A stretch of 41,495 bases of DNA from Gammaproteobacteria bacterium UBA7310 (GTDB taxonomy: Bacteria; Pseudomonadota; Gammaproteobacteria; Pseudomonadales; Ketobacteraceae): positions 1-41,495 of the forward strand of contig DKQK01000054.1 in NCBI GenBank assembly GCA_002471665.1, read 5' to 3'. Position 1 is the stretch's first letter; every line of letters starts with the position of its first letter. The translations under genes were made by a program, and so were the position numbers. Below the pieces are notes generated by a model, which searched no databases, had not been told where the DNA came from, and saw nothing but the letters and a program-made list of their open reading frames with translations. Positions 32,644 to 40,528 of the stretch are shown in pieces.

Positions 32644-35304
32644 CTACCCAACTAATTGTTTGAGAACGTAATGCAATATTCCACCGCTGATGAAGTACTG
32701 GAATTCATCTTCCGTATCCAACCGGCACTTCAATTCACAACTTTCACGGGAACCGTCCGAGCGCACCACGGTAAGCACGATGGGTGCTCCGATGGTAAGC
32801 TCCGCCAGCCCAGCCAACTCAATCTGTTCACTGCCATCCAGTTGTAATGTTTTTCGATTGACACCGTCGGGAAATTCCAGCGGCAATACTCCCATCCCCA
32901 CCAGGTTGGAACGGTGGATACGCTCAAAGCTTTCCGCAATGACCGCTTTCACACCCAATAAGCGCGTGCCTTTCGCCGCCCAATCGCGGCTTGAACCGGT
33001 GCCGTATTCACTGCCGGCGATCACCACCAGCGGTGTGTTCTGCTGCAAGTACTTCATGGCGGCATCATAAATGGACATCTCATCGCCATCCGGTTGCAGG
33101 CGCGTTACCCCGCCTTCCACACCGGGGCACATTTCATTTTTGATGCGGACATTGGCAAAGGTGCCCCGCATCATCACCTCATGATTACCGCGCCGCGAAC
33201 CATAGGAATTGAAATCCTTTTTCTCAACACCATGCTCTTTCAGATAGCGCCCGGCAGGGCTGGCCTCGGCAATGCTGCCGGCCGGCGAAATATGATCGGT
33301 GGTAATGCTGTCACCCAACAGGGCCAGAATACGGGCACCGCTGATATCGCTCAGCGCCGGCTGGGTTTCGCCGGTGAAATAAGGCGGGTTCTGGATATAG
33401 GTGGAATCATGGCGCCAGGGATAGGTTTTACTGGGCTCGGCCTGAATGGCCTGCCACTGTTCGTCACCAGTGAACACATCCGCGTACTGCGCGCTGAACA
33501 TATCGCTGGTTACGCTGGCCATAGCCTGCTGGATTTCCGCGTTGGTAGGCCAGACATCCCGCAGGTAAATTTTTTCTCCCTGGGCGTTTTCGCCGATGGC
33601 ATCGGTATCCAGATTCAATAACGTGGTACCAGCCAGTGCCAGCACCACCACCAAGGGCGGAGAAGCCAGCCAGTTACCGCGCACTTTAGGGTGAATGCGG
33701 CCCTCGAAATTGCGATTTCCGGAAAGTACCGAGCACACGGTGAGCTGCCCGGCTTCGATGGCCTCTTCAATGGGGTCCGGCAAAGGGCCGGAGTTACCGA
33801 TACAGGTGGTGCATCCGTAGCCCACCAGATTGAAGCCCAATTGATCCAGCGCATCCTGCACCCCGGCTTTCGCCAGATAGTCGGTTACTACTTTTGAGCC
33901 CGGTGCCAGCGATGTTTTGACCCAGGGCTTGCGCTGTAAGCCTTTGGCCAGTGCCTTCTGTGCCACCAGCCCCGCCGCCAGCATCACCGCCGGGTTGGAG
34001 GTGTTGGTACAGGAAGTGATGGCGGCAATAACCACATCGCCATCGTTCAAGGAATAGGATTCACCGGCCACCGGCACCGCATCCGGTTCAGCGCGGCCGG
34101 AAAGATTGATCAGCTCGGTGACCGCCTTACCCAACTCCGGCAGGGCAACCCGATCCTGGGGTCGTTTGGGCCCGGCCACACTGGGCATGACGCTATCCAG
34201 GTTCAGGCTCAGGCTGCTGCTGTAAACCCGGGGATGGGATTCATCCCGCCACAGACCCTGTGCCTTGCAATACTGTTCCACCAGTTTGATCTGATGCTCA
34301 CTGCGCCCGGACAACGCCAGGTAATTCAGTGTTTCCTGATCCACCGGAAAGAATCCGCAGGTGGCACCGTATTCCGGCGCCATGTTGGCGATGGTGGCCC
34401 GATCCGCCAGCGGCAATTGATCCAGCCCACTGCCATAGAACTCCACGAACTTACCCACCACACTGTGCTGACGCAACATCTGCACCACGGTGAGCACCAG
34501 ATCCGTGGCGGTGACGCCATCCCGCAACTGTCCGCTCAATTCAAAGCCCACCACTTCGGGAATCAGCATCGACACCGGCTGCCCCAACATGGCCGCTTCC
34601 GCTTCGATGCCACCAACACCCCAGCCCAAAACACCCAGGCCGTTGATCATGGTGGTGTGGCTGTCAGTGCCCACCAGCGTGTCCGGATAGACATAGGTTT
34701 TGCCGTCGATCTCTTTGTACCAGGCCACCTTGGCCAGGTATTCCAGATTCACCTGATGGCAAATACCGGTACCCGGCGGTACCACGCGAAAGTCATTAAA
34801 CGCCGACTGCCCCCAGCGCAAAAACTGGTAACGCTCCTGATTGCGTTCCATCTCGATGGCAACGTTGTCGGCGTAGGCAGACGCATCGGCAAAGCGGTCC
34901 ACCATCACGGAATGATCGATTACCAGATCCACCTGGCTCAGCGGATTGATGACGGCGGGATCTTTGCCCAGGTTGGCAACCGCATCGCGCATGGCCGCCA
35001 AATCCACCACTGCCGGTACCCCGGTGAAATCCTGCATCAAAACCCGCGCCGGGCGATAGGCTATCTCCTGGCTCGATGACCGGGTTGCGGGCCAGGCCAG
35101 AATGGCCTCGATATGCTCCGGCTTGACCGAGCGTCCGTCTTCATTGCGCAGCAGATTTTCCAGCAGGACTTTAAGGGAGTAGGGCAGCTGGTCCACTGCG
35201 CCTTGGCCCTGCTGCAATTTGGATAAATTAAAAAAGTGGTACGTCTGATTATCAACACTGAGTTGATCAAGAACCTGAAATGAATCTTCGTCGGATGCGG
35301 ACAT
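32644..35304 (-). CDS. acnA: Aconitate hydratase A
   Basis: An 886-residue aconitase of the AcnA/IRP type. [4Fe-4S] ligands are in ITSCTNTSNP and GYGCTTCIGNSGP; VGTDSHTTMINGLGVLGWGVGG and the swivel-domain GSRRGNHEVMMRGTFAN and SEYGTGSSRDWAAKG are typical. It isomerises citrate to isocitrate. AcnA-type enzymes are usually the more oxidation-resistant, stress-linked aconitase. The ATG follows a strong GGAGGG site. The 142-bp spacer upstream holds the terminator of the oxygenase gene, so the acnA promoter must lie within it; no boxes are called. Confidence 0.96.
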   Translation of the reverse strand: MSASDEDSFQVLDQLSVDNQTYHFFNLSKLQQGQGAVDQLPYSLKVLLENLLRNEDGRSVKPEHIEAILAWPATRSSSQEIAYRPARVLMQDFTGVPAVVDLAAMRDAVANLGKDPAVINPLSQVDLVIDHSVMVDRFADASAYADNVAIEMERNQERYQFLRWGQSAFNDFRVVPPGTGICHQVNLEYLAKVAWYKEIDGKTYVYPDTLVGTDSHTTMINGLGVLGWGVGGIEAEAAMLGQPVSMLIPEVVGFELSGQLRDGVTATDLVLTVVQMLRQHSVVGKFVEFYGSGLDQLPLADRATIANMAPEYGATCGFFPVDQETLNYLALSGRSEHQIKLVEQYCKAQGLWRDESHPRVYSSSLSLNLDSVMPSVAGPKRPQDRVALPELGKAVTELINLSGRAEPDAVPVAGESYSLNDGDVVIAAITSCTNTSNPAVMLAAGLVAQKALAKGLQRKPWVKTSLAPGSKVVTDYLAKAGVQDALDQLGFNLVGYGCTTCIGNSGPLPDPIEEAIEAGQLTVCSVLSGNRNFEGRIHPKVRGNWLASPPLVVVLALAGTTLLNLDTDAIGENAQGEKIYLRDVWPTNAEIQQAMASVTSDMFSAQYADVFTGDEQWQAIQAEPSKTYPWRHDSTYIQNPPYFTGETQPALSDISGARILALLGDSITTDHISPAGSIAEASPAGRYLKEHGVEKKDFNSYGSRRGNHEVMMRGTFANVRIKNEMCPGVEGGVTRLQPDGDEMSIYDAAMKYLQQNTPLVVIAGSEYGTGSSRDWAAKGTRLLGVKAVIAESFERIHRSNLVGMGVLPLEFPDGVNRKTLQLDGSEQIELAGLAELTIGAPIVLTVVRSDGSRESCELKCRLDTEDEFQYFISGGILHYVLKQLVG

Positions 35305-35423
35305 AGAAACCCTCCAATGGATTAAGCGCTAGGCTGTTAGACAGCAACCCCGGGAGCGGGATTCGGCGAGCGGGTGACTAAGTCTTTTTCATGGTGAAGC
35401 GTTAACCGGACGTTGTCAAATCA

Positions 35424-35441
35424 GGCCCCGAAACCGGGGCC
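35424..35441 (-). terminator. Hairpin terminator after the MpaB-family oxygenase gene
   Basis: On the minus strand GGCCCCG, a four-base loop and CGGGGCC form a perfect 7-bp GC-only stem starting six bases after the stop at 35447, followed by TGATTTG. The T-run is short, so termination may be partial, but the stem is very stable. Confidence 0.7.
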
Positions 35442-35446
35442 CTTGA

Positions 35447-36691
35447 TCAACGTGCCAAACGGGTAACCGGGGTGAAGGTAGTATCCGCCCGGGTGGCTTT
35501 GACACGCTCCGGAAACTGTTCACGGGCGGCTTTTTCCGCCAGTTTCACCAGCCATTGATTGGCGCCGGGGATCGACATGCGCAGCAGCTCCGATCCCATC
35601 CGCAGCGGTGCCTGGGCCGGCCAGAAATACTTGGCCAGGCGATTGTTCCGCAAGCCCAACTGATCCCCCGCCCTGTCACCCAGGATAAATCGACTGTAAC
35701 CGGCCCGCAGGGTTTGCTCCAGATCCCCCAGCCGCTTCTGCCACCAGGCATCCCCATCAATGGTGGGAGGGGCACTGGCCAGCGACTGCCCCAGCGCCAG
35801 GGTATCGGCATCGGCGTCGCAGACGGTGGCAATAGTGTGATACAACGCGCGCATGGAGTCCGCCTCACAGGCCGGCAGCACACGCTCCTCCACACCCATC
35901 AGATAGCCCACATAGCGCCACAGATGAATCACGGCTTCGCGCTCCCGTTTGGTGAACAAGAAACCGATGGCGCGCAAACCGGTAAGAAAAATCGATGAAA
36001 ATTCCAAAATGGTGGCCATGCTGTCCCATTGGTTCAGGGGGTGCCCCCAGGCCGGATCCCACTTACCGGAATCCAGCAGCATGCGCCGCACCTGGGCATG
36101 CATCAGGCGCACCCGCACGGCACTTTTGAAACCGTCCTGATCACGTTCCAGGCCGCCCACGGTGGTCACGTCCATCCAGAATTTTCCGGTTTCCACCAAA
36201 CGCCTGGGGGTGCGCTTGTCCAGTTGCCCGGTAAACACCAGGGGCTTGGCCGCCGCCCCACCCAGATACCCGCCCATCAACGCCAGATTGCGCAACACCA
36301 GTTCGCCATAGGGGCCCACACGACGGGAAACATCACAACCCAGTTTCAGCTTGTCACGATCCAGCCAGATGGGCTCATCATCCACCTGGGCAAACAGATC
36401 GAGCAACGGTTGGGGCGGATTCGCAATGCTTGCGATGCCCTGCTCCAGCGCCTGATCCAGCAGCTTGCGACCCTCGCCGGGGTTCAGATCCTTGTACATC
36501 TGCACCACCGCATCGGCCAACGGATCCCCCATCAGCATATGCCGCTCGATATCCTGCATCTGTGCCGCAGTGGGATGAGGATCACTGCCGTAGATCAACT
36601 TGAAGGCCCGGCGCACGGTTTTAAGCTGCGGCCGGTTGATATCCCCCATACGGGAGACGTAGCGGATATTCTGGTTGACGCTCATGTTCAT
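35447..36691 (-). CDS. Oxygenase MpaB family protein (DUF2236, Lcp-related)
   Basis: A 414-residue protein of the MpaB/latex-clearing-protein-related family (DUF2236). The hallmark is VRVRLMHAQVRRMLL (about residues 190-204) with the His expected to serve heme, followed by PLNQWDSMATILEFS and HLWRYVGYLMGVEERVLP. The start is the ATG at 36691 (MNMSVNQN), preceded by GGGAGGGA; upstream codons are open but come from a 17-bp tandem repeat. Family members are heme oxygenases or dehydrogenases on hydrophobic substrates. DUF2236 genes are frequent in bacteria that degrade steroids and hydrocarbons; the substrate here is unknown. Confidence 0.85.
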   Translation of the reverse strand: MNMSVNQNIRYVSRMGDINRPQLKTVRRAFKLIYGSDPHPTAAQMQDIERHMLMGDPLADAVVQMYKDLNPGEGRKLLDQALEQGIASIANPPQPLLDLFAQVDDEPIWLDRDKLKLGCDVSRRVGPYGELVLRNLALMGGYLGGAAAKPLVFTGQLDKRTPRRLVETGKFWMDVTTVGGLERDQDGFKSAVRVRLMHAQVRRMLLDSGKWDPAWGHPLNQWDSMATILEFSSIFLTGLRAIGFLFTKREREAVIHLWRYVGYLMGVEERVLPACEADSMRALYHTIATVCDADADTLALGQSLASAPPTIDGDAWWQKRLGDLEQTLRAGYSRFILGDRAGDQLGLRNNRLAKYFWPAQAPLRMGSELLRMSIPGANQWLVKLAEKAAREQFPERVKATRADTTFTPVTRLAR

Positions 36692-36703
36692 GACTGTTCC
36701 CTC

Positions 36704-36737
36704 CCACAGAAAACGCCTTGCCACAGAAAACGCCTTG
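36704..36737. repeat. 17-bp perfect tandem duplication upstream of the MpaB-family gene
   Basis: CCACAGAAAACGCCTTG occurs twice head to tail (36704-36720 and 36721-36737). On the minus strand it lies immediately before the ribosome-binding site of the oxygenase gene, in its untranslated leader. A recent slippage event is the simplest explanation; it lengthens the leader by 17 bases. Confidence 0.9.
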
Positions 36738-36796
36738 ATTGCCGCTGCATGTTATTCGCTGCAGTTGACGACTGGCAGGCGCAGAATCAGATGGGC

Positions 36797-36826
36797 CCTG
36801 AACAGAACCCATGAGTTCTGCTCAGG
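36797..36826 (-). terminator. Hairpin downstream of the acyl-CoA synthetase gene
   Basis: CCTGAACAGAAC (36797-36808) and GTTCTGCTCAGG (36815-36826) form a 12-position stem with one mismatch and a six-base loop. It lies 63 bases past the synthetase stop on the minus strand, before the oxygenase gene. No T-run is visible; it could separate the two genes or act as an attenuator. Confidence 0.4.
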
Positions 36827-36888
36827 TTAGCAAGGTATCCATCAGGAAACAAGCTTCATATTCTGTCTCAGCCTTTGCGGGCTCTGTC

Positions 36889-38475
36889 CTAGTTTACCTG
36901 CCGCTCCCGGCCTTCCCAGTATGGCTTGCGCAGCTCCCGCTTCAGCAATTTACCAGAGGGATTGCGGGGCAGAGCATCCAGGAAATCCACTGACTTGGGC
37001 ACCTTGTAACCAGCGATTCTCTGCCGGGCAAAGGCGATGATGTCATCGGCGGACGCGTCCGCACCGGGCTTCAGCACCACACAGGCTTTCACCGCCTCGC
37101 CCCACTTGTCATCGGGCACACCAATCACCGCCACATCGGCCACCGCGTCCATGTCGAACAGAGCACTTTCCACTTCCGCCGGGTAGACGTTTTCACCCCC
37201 GGACAGCACCATGTCCTTGATGCGATCCTGCACGTAGACATAACCGTCCTCATCCTTGTAGCCCGCATCACCGGTATGAATCCAACCATCGATCAGGGTG
37301 GATTCGGTGGCCTGCGGTCGCTTCCAGTAGCCCAGCATATTAGACGGCGATTTGATGCAGATTTCGCCGATGGTGCCACGGGGCACGATATTGCCGGATT
37401 TATCCTTGATCTCCACTTCTATGCCGGGGCGGGTTTTGCCGGCAGAGCGCATCCGCGGATTGCCGTTGGGATCGTGATCTTCCGCCGGCAGGTAGGTGCC
37501 ATAGCCGATGGTTTCGGTCATACCGTATAGCTGCACGAACCCACACTGAAACACCTCCATGGCCTGTTTCAGTAACGGCAATGGAATGGGAGAAGCACCA
37601 TACACCATGTATTTCAGGGTGGAGAAATCCGTGTCCTTGCAGGTGGGGTCCGCCAGCACAAACTGCATGGCCGCCGGTACAATGAACATCTTGCTGATGC
37701 CGTGATCGCGGATGGCCTGCAGGCAAGCAGCCGGGGTGAACTCACTCAACACCACGTTTTTGGCGCCGGCATAAAGGCCGATCAGGGCCCAGCCTGTGCC
37801 GCCGATGTGGAAATTGGGCATGGCGTTGAGGCTGACGTCATCGGCGCTCCAGGTGGTCCACTCCTCTTCCGGCTGGCCGGAATGTTCCTGGGCTTCATTC
37901 AAGGCATAGAAAGCATAATGGGACACCATAACGCCCTTGGGATGGCCGGTGGTGCCGCTGGTGTACATCTGCACCGCCACAGCGTCGGGTTGCACTTCCA
38001 CCGCAGGGTCCACCGTGGATTGCGCATCCCGCCAGGCCGGGAAGCTCTCGTATTGATCGGCGCTGTTTTCCAGCAAAATCACCTTTTTCACATGGCCCAT
38101 CTGCCCTTTGATTTGCTCGTACAGAGGCAGGAACTCCCGCTCCAGCAACAGCACCGGTGCCTCCGCATCCTGGAGAATGTACGCCACTTCCGGTGGTGCC
38201 AGGCGCCAGTTGATCCCCACGGTCACCATGCCGGCCTTGGCCGCACCGATCAGCAGCTCGTAGTACCAGTCGGAATTCTTGCCCATCACCGCAATGCGGG
38301 ATTGAGGCGCTAGATCCAGTGCCAGCAGACCGTTGGCAATCTGGTTGGTGTGTTCATCATAGGCCCGGTAGGTGGTGGTGCGATCGCCGAAAATAAAGGC
38401 GGTGGCGTTGGGCCGCTGGCGGCCATGGAAGCGGGCGATGTCTCCCAGGTTTTTGATTGCCGGGTAATATGGCAT
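36889..38475 (-). CDS. Long-chain/steroid-type acyl-CoA synthetase (FadD family)
   Basis: About 528 residues from the ATG at 38475 (MPYYPAIKN), which has AGAGGGA upstream; the open frame begins ten codons earlier without such a site. ANL motifs are MYTSGTTGHPKGVMVSH, YGMTETIGYG, HTGDAGYKDEDGY, DRIKDMVLSGGENVYP and catalytic Lys in NPSGKLLKREL. It activates a carboxylic acid to its CoA ester through an acyl-AMP. The ending RKPYWEGRERQVN is common among FadD proteins of fatty-acid and steroid side-chain pathways. The substrate is unknown. The MpaB-family gene follows 197 bp downstream on the same strand. Confidence 0.9.
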   Translation of the reverse strand: MPYYPAIKNLGDIARFHGRQRPNATAFIFGDRTTTYRAYDEHTNQIANGLLALDLAPQSRIAVMGKNSDWYYELLIGAAKAGMVTVGINWRLAPPEVAYILQDAEAPVLLLEREFLPLYEQIKGQMGHVKKVILLENSADQYESFPAWRDAQSTVDPAVEVQPDAVAVQMYTSGTTGHPKGVMVSHYAFYALNEAQEHSGQPEEEWTTWSADDVSLNAMPNFHIGGTGWALIGLYAGAKNVVLSEFTPAACLQAIRDHGISKMFIVPAAMQFVLADPTCKDTDFSTLKYMVYGASPIPLPLLKQAMEVFQCGFVQLYGMTETIGYGTYLPAEDHDPNGNPRMRSAGKTRPGIEVEIKDKSGNIVPRGTIGEICIKSPSNMLGYWKRPQATESTLIDGWIHTGDAGYKDEDGYVYVQDRIKDMVLSGGENVYPAEVESALFDMDAVADVAVIGVPDDKWGEAVKACVVLKPGADASADDIIAFARQRIAGYKVPKSVDFLDALPRNPSGKLLKRELRKPYWEGRERQVN

Positions 38476-38505
38476 GTTGGTATCCCTCTGAAACGGTTTG
38501 AACAT

Positions 38506-38668
38506 TATTCTTATGGAGTCTGCTTTAGAGCCTAATCAGGGTGATAACCCAAATCAATGGCGCGAACGCTCAAGGAATCAGGGCCGAATCGACCACTCCG
38601 GCAACCTGCAATCCCCCTGCAGGCTGGGTTAAGATGCAGGGCAAGCCCACTTGAAGACCCGGTGCACT
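38506..38668. promoter_or_regulatory. Divergent spacer between the synthetase and FAD-oxidase genes
   Basis: This spacer must hold promoters for both directions. An inverted repeat CCTGCA-N7-TGCAGG lies at 38605-38623, and a further GCAGG copy follows at 38637. No convincing -35/-10 pair was identified by eye. The oxidase start has no visible ribosome-binding site, so its mRNA may have a short leader. Confidence 0.35.
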
Positions 38669-40066
38669 ATGCCCGAAACACCAGCGAACACCGTGCCCCA
38701 TCTGGTACCTGATCTGCATACCCAGCTGAGCCAGCTGCTGGGGCCACGGCTGTCCTGCAACCGAGACATCTGCCGCCAGCACGGCCATGGGGAAAGCCAC
38801 CATCCCCCCGCACCGCCTGCGGCGGTGGCCTTCGTGGAATCGGAGGCAGAACTGATCCGCGTGGTGCGCCTGTGCCATCAACATCACACGCCCATGGTGG
38901 CCTTTGGCGCCGGCACCAGCGTTGAAGGGCAACTGCAATGCCTGGAAGGGGGTTTGTGCATCGATTTCTCCCCCATGAACCGCATTCTGGCGATCAATGC
39001 CGCCGACCAGAATTGCGTGGTGGAACCCGGTGTGACCCGGGAACAGCTGAATCACCAACTAAGGCATCAGGGCTTGTTCTTTCCGGTGGACCCCGGCGCC
39101 AATGCCAGCCTCGGCGGTATGGTGGCCACCGGCGCCTCCGGCACCACCACCCTGCGTTACGGCAGCATGAAACACAATGTCCTGTCCCTGCGGGCGGTAC
39201 TGGCCAACGGTGAATGCATCACCACCGGCAGCGGCGCCCGCAAATCCAGCGCCGGATACAATCTGGGAGATTTGCTGGTGGGCTCGGAAGGCACCCTTGC
39301 CCTGATCAGCGCCATACAACTGAAACTGTACGCTATTCCGGAGCAGGTCACCGCTGCCCGGGTGCAGTTTGACAGCGTGCAGCAGGCGGTGAACGCAGTA
39401 ATCAGCATGATCCAGCACAATGTTCCGGTGGCACGACTGGAGCTGTTGGATGCCGGTAGTTTACGCGCTGTTAACCGGTACTGCCGGACACACTACCCGG
39501 AGCAACCCACACTGTTCATCGAATTTCACGGTACGGCCAATGCCCTTGGTGAACAGGTCGACACCGCCAACACCCTGTGCCGGGCGCAAGCCGGATTCGA
39601 TTTCGTCTGGACCGAACGCGAAGAAGAAAAGAAACAGATGTGGCATGCCCGCCACAACGCCTACTATGCGGCACTGGCCCAGGTGCCCGACGGCAAAGGC
39701 TGGGTAACCGACGTCTGTGTGCCCCTGTCCGCCCTGGCGGAGTGTATCGAGGCCACACAGGCAGACCTGGCCGGCGAGCAGCTTGATATTCCCATTGTGG
39801 GGCATGTGGGGGATGGTAACTTTCATCTGCTGTTCAGCATTCCCCCACAGGATGACCGGCTGCTGCAAAAAGCACAGCGCATTAACCAACGCCTGATTCA
39901 GCGGGCCCATCAATTGGGTGGCACCTGTACCGGTGAACACGGCATCGGCCTGGGTAAAAAGGATTACCTGCTGCAGGAGAAAGGCGCGGCGGGCATTGCC
40001 GTGATGCAAGCCATCAAACAGGCACTGGATCCTTTACACTTGTTAAACCCCGGTAAAATTTTCTGA
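38669..40066 (+). CDS. FAD-binding oxidoreductase, GlcD/D-lactate dehydrogenase (LDHD) family
   Basis: About 465 residues. The N-terminal PCMH-type FAD domain has VAFGAGTSVEGQ, VEPGVTREQLN, FPVDPGANASLGGM and LVGSEGTLALIS. The C-terminal FAD-oxidase domain has the metal-site region GHVGDGNFHLLF and the end signature GTCTGEHGIGLGKKDYL. The family oxidises 2-hydroxy acids such as D-lactate or glycolate and passes electrons to quinone or cytochrome c. No iron-sulfur subunit gene (GlcF-like) is next to it, which favours a single-subunit D-lactate dehydrogenase-like enzyme. Start: ATG at 38669 (MPETPANT). Confidence 0.9.
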   Translation: MPETPANTVPHLVPDLHTQLSQLLGPRLSCNRDICRQHGHGESHHPPAPPAAVAFVESEAELIRVVRLCHQHHTPMVAFGAGTSVEGQLQCLEGGLCIDFSPMNRILAINAADQNCVVEPGVTREQLNHQLRHQGLFFPVDPGANASLGGMVATGASGTTTLRYGSMKHNVLSLRAVLANGECITTGSGARKSSAGYNLGDLLVGSEGTLALISAIQLKLYAIPEQVTAARVQFDSVQQAVNAVISMIQHNVPVARLELLDAGSLRAVNRYCRTHYPEQPTLFIEFHGTANALGEQVDTANTLCRAQAGFDFVWTEREEEKKQMWHARHNAYYAALAQVPDGKGWVTDVCVPLSALAECIEATQADLAGEQLDIPIVGHVGDGNFHLLFSIPPQDDRLLQKAQRINQRLIQRAHQLGGTCTGEHGIGLGKKDYLLQEKGAAGIAVMQAIKQALDPLHLLNPGKIF

Positions 40067-40108
40067 CCCGATGGCATACACTTCAGGTTTAATCAATCAG
40101 GAGCCAAC

Positions 40109-40504
40109 ATGGACGCGCTGCTAAATCTGTTCGAAAACTTCAATGCCGATTCCATTAACCAACTGGACCAGTATTACTCCGAAGACTGTTATTTCCGCGA
40201 CCCGTTTAACGAGGTACACAACCGTGACCAGTTGCGTGAATTGTTTAAAGACATGCTGAAACTGAAAGATCTCTCGTTCGAGGTGCATGAAAAAATCCAA
40301 CAGGGTGACAAAGCCTTCATCAACTGGGATTTTCGCTTCAGCATCCTGGGCAAACCACAATGCATTCACGGCGGCAGTTTGTTGCACTTTGCCGCCGATG
40401 GTAAAGTGCAACGCCATGTGGATTACTGGGATGCCGCAGAAGGTGTCTACGAAAAGCTGCCGGGCTTCGGCATCCTGGTGCGGCTGGTGAAAAAACTGTT
40501 TTAG
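40109..40504 (+). CDS. NTF2-like (SnoaL-type) protein
   Basis: A 131-residue protein with the helix-then-sheet pattern of the NTF2/SnoaL/ketosteroid-isomerase superfamily: LDQYYSEDCYFRDPFNEVHN, then alternating strands such as GDKAFINWDFRF and HGGSLLHFAADGKVQRHVDYWD. A TCAGGA-type site (AATCAGGAG) precedes the ATG. The fold is used by delta5-3-ketosteroid isomerases, but the KSI catalytic Tyr/Asp set is not evident here, so a steroid isomerase role is only a possibility. It lies 42 bp after the FAD-oxidase gene. Confidence 0.78.
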   Translation: MDALLNLFENFNADSINQLDQYYSEDCYFRDPFNEVHNRDQLRELFKDMLKLKDLSFEVHEKIQQGDKAFINWDFRFSILGKPQCIHGGSLLHFAADGKVQRHVDYWDAAEGVYEKLPGFGILVRLVKKLF

Positions 40505-40528
40505 CAGGCAGTTGGCATTGTGCCTGAA

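Noticed and set aside
40109..40504. Calling the NTF2-like gene a ketosteroid isomerase
   Set aside because: Only the general fold can be supported; the catalytic Tyr/Asp residues of known isomerases could not be placed.
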